From contig NZ_FOVL01000005.1 in assembly GCF_900115145.1 (NCBI RefSeq), positions 62,001-126,000 on the forward strand: DNA of 64,000 nt. The letters run 5' to 3'. Both the position numbers and the translations under genes were made by a program. This document shows positions 31,734 through 40,372 of the stretch, in pieces. The notes beneath the pieces are model-generated. The model ran no database searches. It was not told the origin of the DNA and saw only the letters and a list, made by a program, of their open reading frames with translations. The DNA is from Salegentibacter flavus. Its GTDB lineage: Bacteria; Bacteroidota; Bacteroidia; Flavobacteriales; Flavobacteriaceae. The stretch's first letter is position 1; each line of letters opens with the position of its first letter.

Positions 31734-32490
31734 ATGAAACATTATGTGAGAGCAGCACTGGAAAAAATTATTTATTTTTTCAGAGTGCATGTATCCAGAA
31801 AGCATGATGAATTTCCTTATTACCTTCTCATATTTATTTCATTCATAATCTTCATCGGCGGGATCAATATTTTTGTGGAATTAACCGAAGAATTATCAAG
31901 CAAAGCCCTTTTACAATTTATAACCAGGTGACTGCTTTTATTGTCTCTTTTAGGGATCCAAATTATCATGGAATCATAGAATTTATTACAGATATGGGCG
32001 ACTTTTATGGCTATCTCATAAGTTCTACTCTTGTTACAATTTTCCTGTTTTGGAAACTTAAGAGCTGGAAATTTATACTCAGCTGGTAGGGGTTATAATT
32101 CTGGCTTCTCTTTCAAATATAGGTTTAAAAAGGGCTATCGATCGTGACAGGCCAGATGCAGAACACCTGGTGGTAGTAGAAAGCTTAAGTTATCCTAGCG
32201 GTCATCCAATGAGTGCAATGGCTTTTTACGGTTTTCTGATTTACCTGCTTTTTCATCTTAAAATGTCCAGGTTTTTACGAAGCTTCCTTGTGATATTTTT
32301 TGTTTTGGTTATTCTTGGCATAGGTTTAAGCCGTATTTATCTTGGTGTACATTATCCTTCAGATGTAATTGCGGGCTTTCTTGGAGGTTTTATTTGGGTA
32401 GCTTTTTGTATAATACTTTTTAACCTGATCGATCTTTTAAGAAGAAGAAAAAGAAATAACAGGGAAATGGAAGAAAACCTGCAAACCTGA
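31734..32490 (+). pseudogene. PAP2-family phosphatase, broken by two frameshifts
   Basis: Three consecutive segments in three frames together make one PAP2 (type 2 phosphatidic acid phosphatase) protein. Segment 1 (31734 to ~31915) gives the N-terminus and first helix. Segment 2 (~31919-32088) reads YNQVTAFIVSFRDPNY through GIIEFITDMGDFYGYL. Segment 3 (~32092 to 32490) reads GVIILASLSNIGLKRAIDRD and the rest. All three catalytic motifs survive: KRAIDRDRP, SYPSGHPMSAM and GLSRIYLGVHYPSDVIAG. The frame changes fall near 31915 and in GGTAGGGG near 32090. Intact motifs and lack of other stops mean recent inactivation, or base errors in the assembly. Confidence 0.8.
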
Positions 32491-32575
32491 CCCAATCTTT
32501 CTTTATCAAATCAGATATAAATCAGATATTTGAATAGGCTTTAAAGATGTATTTAGCTTAATCTTATACTATCAG

Positions 32576-33208
32576 ATGAACATAAAAAGAATATACTTTT
32601 CCACGCCATTTAAAGTTTCAGAACTTCTGGTCTTCTTTGGGTTGGCACCTTATTTTACCGGAATTTACCTGGAGGGATGGAAAAAAATTATTCCGCTTAT
32701 TTTCATTGCAGTCTTCTTCTTTATTTTACTTTTCAGATTCACCAATTTTAATCATGCGATCTTCTTTCGCTTTGACCCGGTTTATTTCAGGAAAAGCCTG
32801 CCAAGGTTGATCTCCATTACTTTTCTAATGATATTTTTTACTGGCTGGGTATTCCCGGATCTTTTTTTTGAATACCCTGTAGAAGAATCACAAAAATACT
32901 TAATTACTTTCTTTCTGTATCCTATAGCGTCAGTAGTGCCGCAGGAATTTATTTACAGGGTTTATTTTTTCGAGAGATACAGAAATCTATTGCCTTCAAA
33001 GTATCTGTTGATGTTCGCCAATGCAATTATTTTTGGTCTTACCCATTTAATCTATGATAATTGGGTAGCACCTATTGCCACCTTCCTGGCGAGCTGGATT
33101 TTTATATTTAACTATTTTAAATCCGAAAGTTTCCTCAATGTTTGCCTTGAGCATTCTTTTTATGGATTTGTGATGTTTACCGTAGGATTAGGACATTTTT
33201 TCAAGTAA
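32576..33208 (+). CDS. CPBP-family (CAAX protease-like) membrane protein
   Basis: A 210-residue polytopic membrane protein, with about six helices. The catalytic-type blocks of the CPBP/Abi family are visible: VPQEFIYRVYFFERY (motif EExxxR, but with Gln in place of the first Glu), IFGLTHLIYDNW with its His, and CLEHSFYGFVMF with a second His. In other bacteria such proteins are proteases or scaffolds for peptide maturation or phage defence. Here it has no obvious substrate next to it. The Gln substitution means activity is uncertain. It follows the broken PAP2 gene by 85 bp. Confidence 0.78.
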   Translation: MNIKRIYFSTPFKVSELLVFFGLAPYFTGIYLEGWKKIIPLIFIAVFFFILLFRFTNFNHAIFFRFDPVYFRKSLPRLISITFLMIFFTGWVFPDLFFEYPVEESQKYLITFFLYPIASVVPQEFIYRVYFFERYRNLLPSKYLLMFANAIIFGLTHLIYDNWVAPIATFLASWIFIFNYFKSESFLNVCLEHSFYGFVMFTVGLGHFFK

Positions 33209-33499
33209 ACAACCTTTTAAAGACCGAGGTTCCTTAACAACTATCAAAGAATTATAAAAACCATGATCATCCCGAAACAATCGCAACCACCATCAATTTT
33301 TTGGTTCCTCATCCGGCCAGCAGCGTCCTGAATTTATTTTTCATAGCAACTTAGTATTAGTTAGTCATTCTAAATTAGCGAGATTTAACTTCATGAAAAT
33401 TTGGATTAGGAAAACTTTAGTCAGAGTGTAGAAAATTTTCCTCAAAGTGATTTCCTAGGTTTTTTCGTATATTTAAAGTCCTTTAGGTAAAACCAGATT
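33209..33499. other. Gene-free stretch before the SMP-30-like remnant
   Basis: AT-rich, no convincing open frame. Around 33261-33352 a short plus-strand frame reads with many His and Pro residues but has no start or family. This looks like decayed coding DNA. Confidence 0.4.
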
Positions 33500-33818
33500 T
33501 TATGAGAAATTTATTACTCCCTGGGGAAAGAAAGACGGCGGAAATATTTTAAAGGTGGCTCTTGAAAGCAAAAAGATCACTAAAATTTCTGAAAAACCAA
33601 TTGGTAATCTGGATGAGATTCAGCTAAACAATGATAACAATTTTTACATTTCAGACTGAGCCACCGGGGATGTCTATGAAATTGGCAGAAAAGGAGAATC
33701 TATCAAAATACTAACTTCCGAAGTAAGCGCAGGAGATATTCTTTTCCACCCAGATTCCGGAAAAAAGGTTTTGCCTATTAACCGACAGAATTCGGTTTGG
33801 TGGTATCAGATCAAATAA
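33500..33818 (+). pseudogene. Remnant of an SMP-30/NHL-type beta-propeller protein
   Basis: One frame runs from about 33500 to the TAA at 33816-33818 and encodes the last ~105 residues of a beta-propeller of the SMP-30/gluconolactonase kind. Blocks visible are NILKVALESKKITKI, NLDEIQLNNDNNFYISD and GDVYEIGRKGESIKIL, followed by AGDILFHPDSGKKVLPI. A TGA interrupts the frame at 33658-33660, exactly where this family often has Trp (SDWA). The N-terminal two thirds are missing, with no start codon or leader. The translation ends naturally at VWWYQIK, so only the C-terminus has survived. Confidence 0.72.
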
Positions 33819-33838
33819 TAATTTAAAAATTATTAACA

Positions 33839-33991
33839 ATGCAAATAAGAGACAAGAATGATAACGAATCTGAAGACTATATTCTTCAGGATAATAAGAA
33901 AACCAGGTTTGGTGCAATTTTCATCATAATAATTCTGGCGATCTTAATTGCAGCTGTGGCCATCACAGGATTCTATTTTGATTTCTGGTAG
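33839..33991 (+). CDS. Single-helix membrane peptide (50 residues), unknown
   Basis: ATG at 33839, stop at 33989-33991. The product has a charged N-terminal half (MQIRDKNDNESEDYILQDNK) and one membrane helix (FGAIFIIIILAILIAAVA), ending YFDFW. No family is recognised. It lies just after the SMP-30-like remnant and ends 2 bp before the convergent ACT-like gene. The charge pattern predicts an N-in, C-out orientation. Expression is unproven. Confidence 0.5.
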   Translation: MQIRDKNDNESEDYILQDNKKTRFGAIFIIIILAILIAAVAITGFYFDFW

Positions 33992-33992
33992 G

Positions 33993-34637
33993 CTATTGTT
34001 TTATTTCATTTAGGAGTAAAAATGCCTTGTTTACATATTCTTTCTCCAGGAAAATAGCAAAATAGTTGGAGGTAGAAATCATTTCAAAAACGGGAATTCC
34101 CTCATACGCCAAAAGTTTAAAAAGATAGAAATAAAGGCCTACAGATTGGGAACTGTTTTTAGGTAATGCAATCGTTATTGATGATAGTTCCTCCTTTACA
34201 GAGACGTGCACTTCATTTTTAAAGCAATCCTGAACCAAATCGGTGAGGCTGGCGGAAACCAGAATATTGCTTTCCTGATAATTACTGGAATAATTCAGAT
34301 AAACCCCGGTTTGATCCTTCACAGATTCAAGCAATCTGGCTTTATTAGCGATAATTGTTTTTGAATTCAAGAAGGTATATTCCGTTATTCCCGAGCGAAC
34401 CACAATATCACCCAATTCCCGGAGATGTCTCATATTTATTTTGGTTCTACGGGGAGCATACCTGCGTAAAGCCATAATAATAGACCCCTGTTTTACTGGT
34501 TTTTTCATTTCAGCTTCAACTTCAGACTGGATATCGGCGGCAAGACCGCTAAAATTAACGATATCTCTCGCGATCGCATCATCTAAAAAAGGCTGATGCC
34601 GAATAATATCGTGAACACAGGTCGTGATGGTTTTCAT
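33993..34637 (-). CDS. ACT-like protein divergent from aspartate kinase, putative regulator
   Basis: A 214-residue cytoplasmic protein. The N-terminal ~80 residues look helical with a possible winged-helix pattern (HDIIRHQPFLDDAIARDIVN, GSIIMALRRYA). The C-terminal half has alternating strands and helices and ends in a segment (YEGIPVFEMISTSNYFAIFL) strongly resembling the second ACT domain of aspartate kinases. It is transcribed away from the kinase gene across 100 bp. I infer an amino-acid-sensing partner or regulator of the kinase, but no direct evidence exists in the sequence. No named family is assigned. Confidence 0.6.
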   Translation of the reverse strand: MKTITTCVHDIIRHQPFLDDAIARDIVNFSGLAADIQSEVEAEMKKPVKQGSIIMALRRYAPRRTKINMRHLRELGDIVVRSGITEYTFLNSKTIIANKARLLESVKDQTGVYLNYSSNYQESNILVSASLTDLVQDCFKNEVHVSVKEELSSITIALPKNSSQSVGLYFYLFKLLAYEGIPVFEMISTSNYFAIFLEKEYVNKAFLLLNEIKQ

Positions 34638-34660
34638 TGTTAATTATTATACATATTGTG

Positions 34661-34668
34661 CAAATGTA
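34661..34668 (-). promoter_or_regulatory. Candidate -7 element of the ACT-like gene
   Basis: TACATTTG on the minus strand (complement of 34661-34668) matches TAnnTTTG and lies 23 bp before the ATG at 34637. No good -33 TTG was seen. Confidence 0.45.
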
Positions 34669-34737
34669 TATAAAATGAATTATAATTTTTGTCTCACTTA
34701 TCCTTAAGCCTAATTATGCACTTTCAAATAAATGCAG

Positions 34738-36075
34738 ATGAAGGTTTTAAAATTTGGTGGGACATCCGTCGGTTCGGTAGAGAGTATCAGAAACGTGAAA
34801 TCGATTAGTTGTACCGGGGGCGAAAAAAAATTATTGGTTCTCTCTGCGATGAGCGGAGTTACCAATCAACTCGTGAACCTCACTGAACACATCAAATCTG
34901 GTGATGTGACAGGAGAGGCCAAAGGTATTGGTGATCTAGAAACAAAGCATTTTGAGGTTGTTGAGAACCTCATCCAGGATGAGTTGCTGCAATTTGAAAC
35001 CAAAAGGGATTTATCCAAAATCCTTACTGAACTCGAAGCAATCGCAAAGCTTGAATACAATGATGAAGTTTATTCCCGGGTTGTGACTTCCGGCGAAAGA
35101 ATGCTTACCTGTATTTTTTCAAAGTATCTTGAATCCTGTGGAGTTGAAAATAAATTACTCGATGCACGGGATTTTATGCAGGTGAACAATCTTGAGAACC
35201 CGGATACAGATCTTGTAGGTATAAATTTAAGAAATACAGTTTCAAGCCTTCCAGAAACCGATATTTATATCACACAGGGATTTGTTCGGCTTGATGAAAA
35301 TGATAAGATAAGTACCCTTAAAAGGGGAGGGAGTGATTATACAGCCACTATTCTGGGAGCAGCATTAAATGCCGAAGAGGTACAGATCTGGACAGATATA
35401 GATGGTTTTCACAATAACGATCCCCGTTATGTGGAGCATACACACCCCATTGCAGAACTAAGCTTCGAGGAGGCAGCAGAACTTGCATATTTTGGAGCGA
35501 AGATTCTCCATCCGCAAACGGTATCGCCGGTTATTCACAAAAATATCCCGGTTTACCTTAAAAATACATTTACCCCGCATTTATCGGGAACCAGGATCTC
35601 CGGACAATCAACCGGACAAGGTTTAAAAGCAATTTCGGCAAAAGACGGGATCACTGCCATTAAGATAAAATCTAACCGAATGCTGATGGCGCACGGATTT
35701 CTGCGGAAAATATTTGAGGTTTTTGACCGTCATCAAACGGCCATAGATATGATCACCACTTCTGAGATCGCAATTTCACTTACTATAGATGATAACCGAA
35801 ACCTGGATAGGATCATTGAAGAGATCGAAGATTACGGTGAGGTTATCGTAGAGCGGGATCATTCTATTATTTGCCTTGTGGGAGAAGCTGTGATCGAAGA
35901 TAAAAAAGCAAGCAGGATCTTTGAGCTTCTGCATGATACACCTATTAGAATGATCTCTTATGGTGGAAGCAATAATAATATTTCCTTACTGGTAGCTACC
36001 AGCAATAAAATAAACGTGCTTCAAGAACTTCATCAAAAAGTGTTCGAGGTGAAGCCCGTTGGAGAATTTGTTTAA
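34738..36075 (+). CDS. lysC: Aspartate kinase
   Basis: Phosphorylates L-aspartate, the first step to lysine, threonine and methionine. From the ATG at 34738 the product is 445 residues, beginning MKVLKFGGTSVGSVESI, the diagnostic kinase start; the ATG at 34732 adds only two residues. The kinase domain contains VLSAMSGVTNQLVNL, FVRLDENDKISTLKRGGSDY and the WTDIDGFHNNDPR block. Two ACT domains at the C-terminus (about residues 300-445) carry the allosteric sites (MLMAHGFLRKIFEVFDRHQT; RMISYGGSNNNISLLVA). No homoserine dehydrogenase domain is fused. It diverges from a small ACT-like gene and ends at a terminator. Confidence 0.93.
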   Translation: MKVLKFGGTSVGSVESIRNVKSISCTGGEKKLLVLSAMSGVTNQLVNLTEHIKSGDVTGEAKGIGDLETKHFEVVENLIQDELLQFETKRDLSKILTELEAIAKLEYNDEVYSRVVTSGERMLTCIFSKYLESCGVENKLLDARDFMQVNNLENPDTDLVGINLRNTVSSLPETDIYITQGFVRLDENDKISTLKRGGSDYTATILGAALNAEEVQIWTDIDGFHNNDPRYVEHTHPIAELSFEEAAELAYFGAKILHPQTVSPVIHKNIPVYLKNTFTPHLSGTRISGQSTGQGLKAISAKDGITAIKIKSNRMLMAHGFLRKIFEVFDRHQTAIDMITTSEIAISLTIDDNRNLDRIIEEIEDYGEVIVERDHSIICLVGEAVIEDKKASRIFELLHDTPIRMISYGGSNNNISLLVATSNKINVLQELHQKVFEVKPVGEFV

Positions 36076-36118
36076 TTTTTCTGTTTGTGAACAGTTTTTC
36101 TGTTCCTTTTGTGTAGTG

Positions 36119-36154
36119 AAAACCGTCGGTTGCTAATAATTAGCCGGCGGTTTT
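36119..36154 (+). terminator. Terminator after aspartate kinase
   Basis: AAAACCGTCGG pairs with CCGGCGGTTTT (one G-T pair), followed by ATTTTTTT. It overlaps the 3' end of the convergent glycosyltransferase gene (stop at 36140-36142). Confidence 0.83.
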
Positions 36155-37375
36155 ATTTTTTTCTTCAATAAACCGGGACATAAAATACGTACTGCGGTGC
36201 AGGTGATGCCTCAACATAGCTCCGATAAAATTTTTTTCACGATGCTCGTGTAGGCGATCTATGAGTTGTAATTTTCTCTGAAATTCCTTTTGAAAAATTT
36301 CTTCAGAAAACCGGGAATTAATTATTTGGAAACCACAAATCTGTGCTGTTTTCCATTCTGACTCATCCTGGTATAACTTAACAGCAGCAGCAGGAAATTT
36401 TTCGGGATCATTTTCAATAAAACCATTCCAGGGAAGATCTCCTGGGATTCCTTCGGCCCCAACTTCAGAAGTGACAGCCGGAGTGCCGCATTGCATTGCC
36501 TGGATTAGTTTTCCTTTCAATCCGGCTCCAAATTGTAGCGGAGCTAAGCAAATTCGAGCTTTTTTCATTTCTTCTTCGGCATTATCTGCTCTTCCGTGTA
36601 CTAAAAAACCAGTCTTAGGATCATTTAATTTGAAGATCTTTTCTGAAGGATATGCTCCATAAATATGCAAATTTGCTTGAGGAAGTTGCTTTCTTATCAC
36701 TGGCCAGATCTTTTCCTTCAGGATAAATACTGCATTCCTATTGGGGTCATGAAGAAAATTCCCGATGCTTATAAAGTCCTTTCTATCGTTAAAACCCGAT
36801 AGGGTGTCAATTTCTTCAGAAGTGATTTCTTTCATCATAAAGGGTAAATAAAAAAGTAGGCTTTCGGGAATATTAAATTCGCCAGAGAGCAATTGCATTT
36901 CCACTTCAGAAATGATCAGACTCAGGTCAGAGCGATAAATTGAAGCGATCTCCCTTTTGGTAATTTCAGAGCTTAAATAGAGTTCTTTGGGATTTTTGTT
37001 TTCCTTGTAGGCCGTATGCCGCGCTTTGCGTATAAAATGGAGATCTTCAGTATCCAGGATCTTAAGCGCAGCAGGGCAAAATTTATCGACCCTCCAGCTA
37101 AACTGTTCCTCCATCATAAACCTGTCAAAAAGCACTATGTCAGGTTGTAAGTCTTCAATATAACTATCAAAACTTGGAGAGTTCAGTTCAATTACTTTTG
37201 TTATTATTCCCAGATTTTCCAGTGCCGGAGCATAGGCGGTTCGGGTTGCAGTTGTGGAAAAATGAACCTGATAATTTTCCTTCAAGAAAAAATCTATCAA
37301 CTGCATCATTCGGGTGCCGGCGGCAGAAGAGGCAGGTTCTGGCCATACATAGCCTATTATCAGCAATTTTTTCAT
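36140..37375 (-). CDS. Glycosyltransferase, GT4-like
   Basis: A 411-residue cytoplasmic sugar transferase, likely of the GT-B fold. From the ATG at 37375 the start is MKKLLIIGYVWPEPASSAAG, the usual sugar-nucleotide enzyme start; the longer frame up to 37447 adds an unrelated segment. The second Rossmann-like domain begins near residue 200 (FISIGNFLHDPNRNAVFIL) and includes ARICLAPLQFGAGLKGKL and the EVGAEGIP donor-site stretch. The function is probably in cell-surface polysaccharide synthesis, but no other such gene is adjacent. It lies 32 bp after the SLC13 gene on the same strand, so cotranscription is possible. Confidence 0.82.
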   Translation of the reverse strand: MKKLLIIGYVWPEPASSAAGTRMMQLIDFFLKENYQVHFSTTATRTAYAPALENLGIITKVIELNSPSFDSYIEDLQPDIVLFDRFMMEEQFSWRVDKFCPAALKILDTEDLHFIRKARHTAYKENKNPKELYLSSEITKREIASIYRSDLSLIISEVEMQLLSGEFNIPESLLFYLPFMMKEITSEEIDTLSGFNDRKDFISIGNFLHDPNRNAVFILKEKIWPVIRKQLPQANLHIYGAYPSEKIFKLNDPKTGFLVHGRADNAEEEMKKARICLAPLQFGAGLKGKLIQAMQCGTPAVTSEVGAEGIPGDLPWNGFIENDPEKFPAAAVKLYQDESEWKTAQICGFQIINSRFSEEIFQKEFQRKLQLIDRLHEHREKNFIGAMLRHHLHRSTYFMSRFIEEKNKTAG

Positions 37376-37407
37376 CGGTAAATCTGTTTTTGCACAGCAA
37401 AGATAAT

Positions 37408-39213
37408 TTAAATGCTTCCCGCTAATAACATAGAGCCAACAATCCATAAAATAAGCGAAACCGCGCCTCCAACAATGAAGAAATGCCTGAAACGGTAAAT
37501 TCCCATTCCATAGATAATGGTATTGGTCTGGTAACCTACGGGTGTAAAGAAACTAAAGTTCGCTGCAAATAACACGGCAAGAATAAAGGGTTTTGGATCC
37601 ATTTTTAAAGCAAGTGCAATGGTAATGGCAATAGGGGCAATGATAATTGCGGTAGCATTGTTAGAAATAAATCCGCTCAAAATCATAGTGACCAGAAAGA
37701 GCAATCCAATTACAACGGTATTTGTTCGCTCGGTGAACAGTTCCAGGAGTTGGATGGAAAGCCATTGATCGGCTCCGGTATTGCTCATAGCCACGCCAAG
37801 AGGAATCATTCCTGCCAGCAGGAAAATAATTTGCCAGTTCACCCGGGAATAGATCTTTCCAAGATCTATACATTTGAAGTAAATCATTAGAAAGCAACCT
37901 ATCAGAGCGCTTTTAAGGATAGGGAAAATCCCAAAGGCAGATAATACAATTACCAGCAACAGAATAAACAGGCTTAAGTATCTTTTTTTAAGATTACTTA
38001 CTTTTATATTCCGGTGCTCCTGGAGAATGGTTACATTTTCGATTTTTTGAAGTTCCATCATGACACTTTCCGTAGCTTCTACCAGCAGACGGTCCCCAAC
38101 TCTAAGTTCTATCTGGCTCCTGTTTTTATCAAAAATTCTACGGCGGGGATTCATTAAATTTCTCCTTTTTCTTATGGCAAGTGGAATCGCTCCATATAAT
38201 TCATAACTTCCCACGTTTTTTAATCTTTTACCTACCAGCGGGGAGTTCGGCAGGATCAATAATTCTACTACCTGAACATTCTCATCAAGTTCTGTATCTT
38301 TTTCAACATTATTTTGGGTGATTTTCCTATCCTTTATCACTGAAATCCCTTTTGTCCCTTTCAACTTCATTAGGTTCTCCAGATTGCAGCGTAAAAGGAA
38401 TTCATCGGCTTCTCTAATGCTCGTGTTGTTGCCAGGTTTGTCTTTAATTTTCCCTTCTCTTTTCAATCTTAAAACCTCCACATCGGGATTATTTTGAAAG
38501 AAGGTATCTCCTATATTTTTTCCTATGAAGCCTGAATCTTCCTGAATAATGATCTTGGTGATAAATTCATCCAGGTCATATACATCGGTATAATGAGAAG
38601 GTTTTTTATTCGGAAGAAATTTGATCATTAAACTAACCACGACAATGGTTATAGCCATAAAGATCACGCCATACCAGGTGAATTCGAAGAAACTAAAACG
38701 CTCCACCCCACGGTCTATGGCTACAGCATTTACGATAAGGTTGGTTGAGGTTCCCATCAAAGTACAACTTCCTCCTATAATTCCAGCAAAAGAAATAGGT
38801 AAAAGTAATTTTGACGCAGGAATATCGTAACGTACAGAAAGTTCGTTAATGATTTTGATAAAAACAATCACTACCGCAGTTGTATTGATAAATGCTGAAA
38901 TTCCCCCTGCAATAAGCATAAAAGCAGGTACCATAAGGTAAACTGGTAAGCCGCGTAATTTCCTTAATCCATTGGCAAGCCAGTCTATCACCCCGTTGGT
39001 TTCCAGTCCGATAGCCATTATCATTAGTGCCAGCACCGTTATGGTAGCCGGACTCGAAAACCCGGAAATAGCTTCTTCAGGACTTATGAGATTGGTTACC
39101 AGTAGGCTTACCATGATAAAGAAGGCGATCTTATCTACAGGAAATACCTCGAGGGCGAAGAGAACAATAACAATTCCCAGAATTATAAATAAAAGGAGAA
39201 TTTCGGTGGTCAT
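37408..39213 (-). CDS. SLC13-family (DASS) anion permease with TrkA-C domains
   Basis: A 601-residue inner-membrane transporter in the divalent anion/sodium symporter superfamily. The N-terminal helices (residues 1-190) include EEAISGFSSPATITVLALM and the motif INTTAVVIVFIKII. The middle (~205-385) holds two TrkA-C (RCK-C) regulatory domains, as in GVEVLRLKREGKIKD-like and LLVEATESVMMEL segments. A second helix bundle carries SNNATAIIIAPIAI and PVGYQTNTIIYGMG, the typical substrate-binding SNxxT repeats. I chose the ATG at 39213. The ion (sulfate, dicarboxylate, phosphate) is not known. Confidence 0.88.
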   Translation of the reverse strand: MTTEILLLFIILGIVIVLFALEVFPVDKIAFFIMVSLLVTNLISPEEAISGFSSPATITVLALMIMAIGLETNGVIDWLANGLRKLRGLPVYLMVPAFMLIAGGISAFINTTAVVIVFIKIINELSVRYDIPASKLLLPISFAGIIGGSCTLMGTSTNLIVNAVAIDRGVERFSFFEFTWYGVIFMAITIVVVSLMIKFLPNKKPSHYTDVYDLDEFITKIIIQEDSGFIGKNIGDTFFQNNPDVEVLRLKREGKIKDKPGNNTSIREADEFLLRCNLENLMKLKGTKGISVIKDRKITQNNVEKDTELDENVQVVELLILPNSPLVGKRLKNVGSYELYGAIPLAIRKRRNLMNPRRRIFDKNRSQIELRVGDRLLVEATESVMMELQKIENVTILQEHRNIKVSNLKKRYLSLFILLLVIVLSAFGIFPILKSALIGCFLMIYFKCIDLGKIYSRVNWQIIFLLAGMIPLGVAMSNTGADQWLSIQLLELFTERTNTVVIGLLFLVTMILSGFISNNATAIIIAPIAITIALALKMDPKPFILAVLFAANFSFFTPVGYQTNTIIYGMGIYRFRHFFIVGGAVSLILWIVGSMLLAGSI

Positions 39214-39359
39214 ATCTAAATTTAAACATAAAATTGAATCCATAAGCAGCAGCTATAAGAATTCTTGTGAAATATTTATGACTTGGCTTTAAACAGGGGA
39301 ACCTTGCGATAGTGACCACATAGAAAAAAAATATTAACTTGAATTAAAATGAATGACTA

Positions 39360-39860
39360 ATGAGCAGAGGATTTGTAAAAGAAGAAGACCAGGAAGAAGC
39401 TCCGTTAATACCACCGCGTGCTGCCTTGCCCGAGGGTGTTACAAATTATGTAACCCCACACGGATTTGATTTGCTCCAGGAGGAGAAAAAAGATCTTGAG
39501 GAGCAACGTACTGCCATTAAAATTAAAGATGAGGCTGAATCCCGAAGAGCAAAATCCGTTATAGACGGAAAATTAAAATTACTTAATGACCGTATCGCTA
39601 CGGCCCGGATTCTGGACCCCCAGTCTCAGGCAAAAGAGGAAGTAAGATTTGGAGCCACAGTAAAATTTAATAATAAAGAATCCGGGGAGGTTCAACAATT
39701 TACAATCGTAGGTGTTGATGAAGCTGATGTAAAGAAAAAGAAAATTGCCTTTATTGCTCCAATTGCCCGGGCGGTAACTGGGAAAAAGATAGGAGAGATC
39801 GCAAAGTTCAACCTGGGTCCGGAAACCCATAATTTGGAGATTCTGGAAATTTCCTATTAA
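39360..39860 (+). CDS. GreA/GreB-family transcription elongation factor
   Basis: Stimulates the RNA cleavage activity of stalled RNA polymerase. The 166-residue product has an extra N-terminal ~30 residues (MSRGFVKEEDQEEAPLIPPR) rich in acid residues, then YVTPHGFDLLQEEKKDLEEQ, a coiled-coil finger of about 80 residues, and the C-terminal FKBP-like globe (GATVKFNNKESGEVQQF, AVTGKKIGEIAKFNLG). It carries the two acidic residues at the finger tip as is usual. The N-terminal extension is characteristic of the GreB-like variants in Bacteroidota. It is followed 38 bp later by a DoxX gene. Confidence 0.85.
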   Translation: MSRGFVKEEDQEEAPLIPPRAALPEGVTNYVTPHGFDLLQEEKKDLEEQRTAIKIKDEAESRRAKSVIDGKLKLLNDRIATARILDPQSQAKEEVRFGATVKFNNKESGEVQQFTIVGVDEADVKKKKIAFIAPIARAVTGKKIGEIAKFNLGPETHNLEILEISY

Positions 39861-39898
39861 AAGTTGTAGCTTGTTCTCTATAATTTTAATCTTAGCTT

Positions 39899-40321
39899 AT
39901 GAAAAAAACTTACTTAACCACCTTAAATCTACAGCAGGTTGATATAGGCTTGCTTATTTTTAGATTGGCAATCTCAGGTCTAATGCTCACTCACGGAATA
40001 CCAAAACTCATTCGGTTTTTCGGGGATGACCTCATTAAATTTGCAGATCCATTAGGAATAGGAGAGATTACCACTTTTACTTTTGCCGTTTTTGCAGAAT
40101 TTGTATGTTCGGTGTTGGTGATCCTGGGATTGGGTACCAGATTCGCTGTACTTCCCTTAATTGCTACTATGGCCGTGGTAGCTTTAATAGTGCATGTTCC
40201 CGATGGTTTTGGTAGACAGGAATTACCCCTGTTATATTTATCGGGATATATTCTGCTATTTTTTACCGGTGCCGGAAAATACTCCCTTGACCATTATTTT
40301 TTGGCTAAAAAAAGAAGATAA
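39899..40321 (+). CDS. DoxX-family membrane protein
   Basis: A 140-residue membrane protein with four helices in the DoxX pattern: IGLLIFRLAISGLMLTHGIP in helix 1, TFTFAVFAEFVCSVLVILGL in helix 2, an alanine/valine-rich helix 3, then LLYLSGYILLFFTGAGKYSL. Its short basic tail is cytoplasmic. It is unlike the other DoxX-like gene at 17722-18210 in sequence, so they are not recent copies. Its stop overlaps the beginning of the terminator. The cellular role is unknown. Confidence 0.82.
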   Translation: MKKTYLTTLNLQQVDIGLLIFRLAISGLMLTHGIPKLIRFFGDDLIKFADPLGIGEITTFTFAVFAEFVCSVLVILGLGTRFAVLPLIATMAVVALIVHVPDGFGRQELPLLYLSGYILLFFTGAGKYSLDHYFLAKKRR

Positions 40322-40355
40322 AAAAACGGCTTTCCATTTCCGGAAAGCCGTTTTT
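40322..40355. terminator. Bidirectional terminator between DoxX and OmpA genes
   Basis: AAAACGGCTTTCC pairs with GGAAAGCCGTTTT with a six-base loop. The A and T runs on both sides let it serve the DoxX gene and the convergent OmpA-family gene. Confidence 0.88.
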
Positions 40356-40372
40356 AAATCAGTAAGAATTAC

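Noticed and set aside
31734-31931. 65-residue membrane protein as an independent gene
   Set aside because: Its sequence continues as PAP2 in the next frames, so it is the first piece of the broken phosphatase gene.
33711-33917. Minus-strand 68-residue frame near the SMP-30-like remnant
   Set aside because: It overlaps the plus-strand remnant and the small membrane gene, and has no recognisable pattern.
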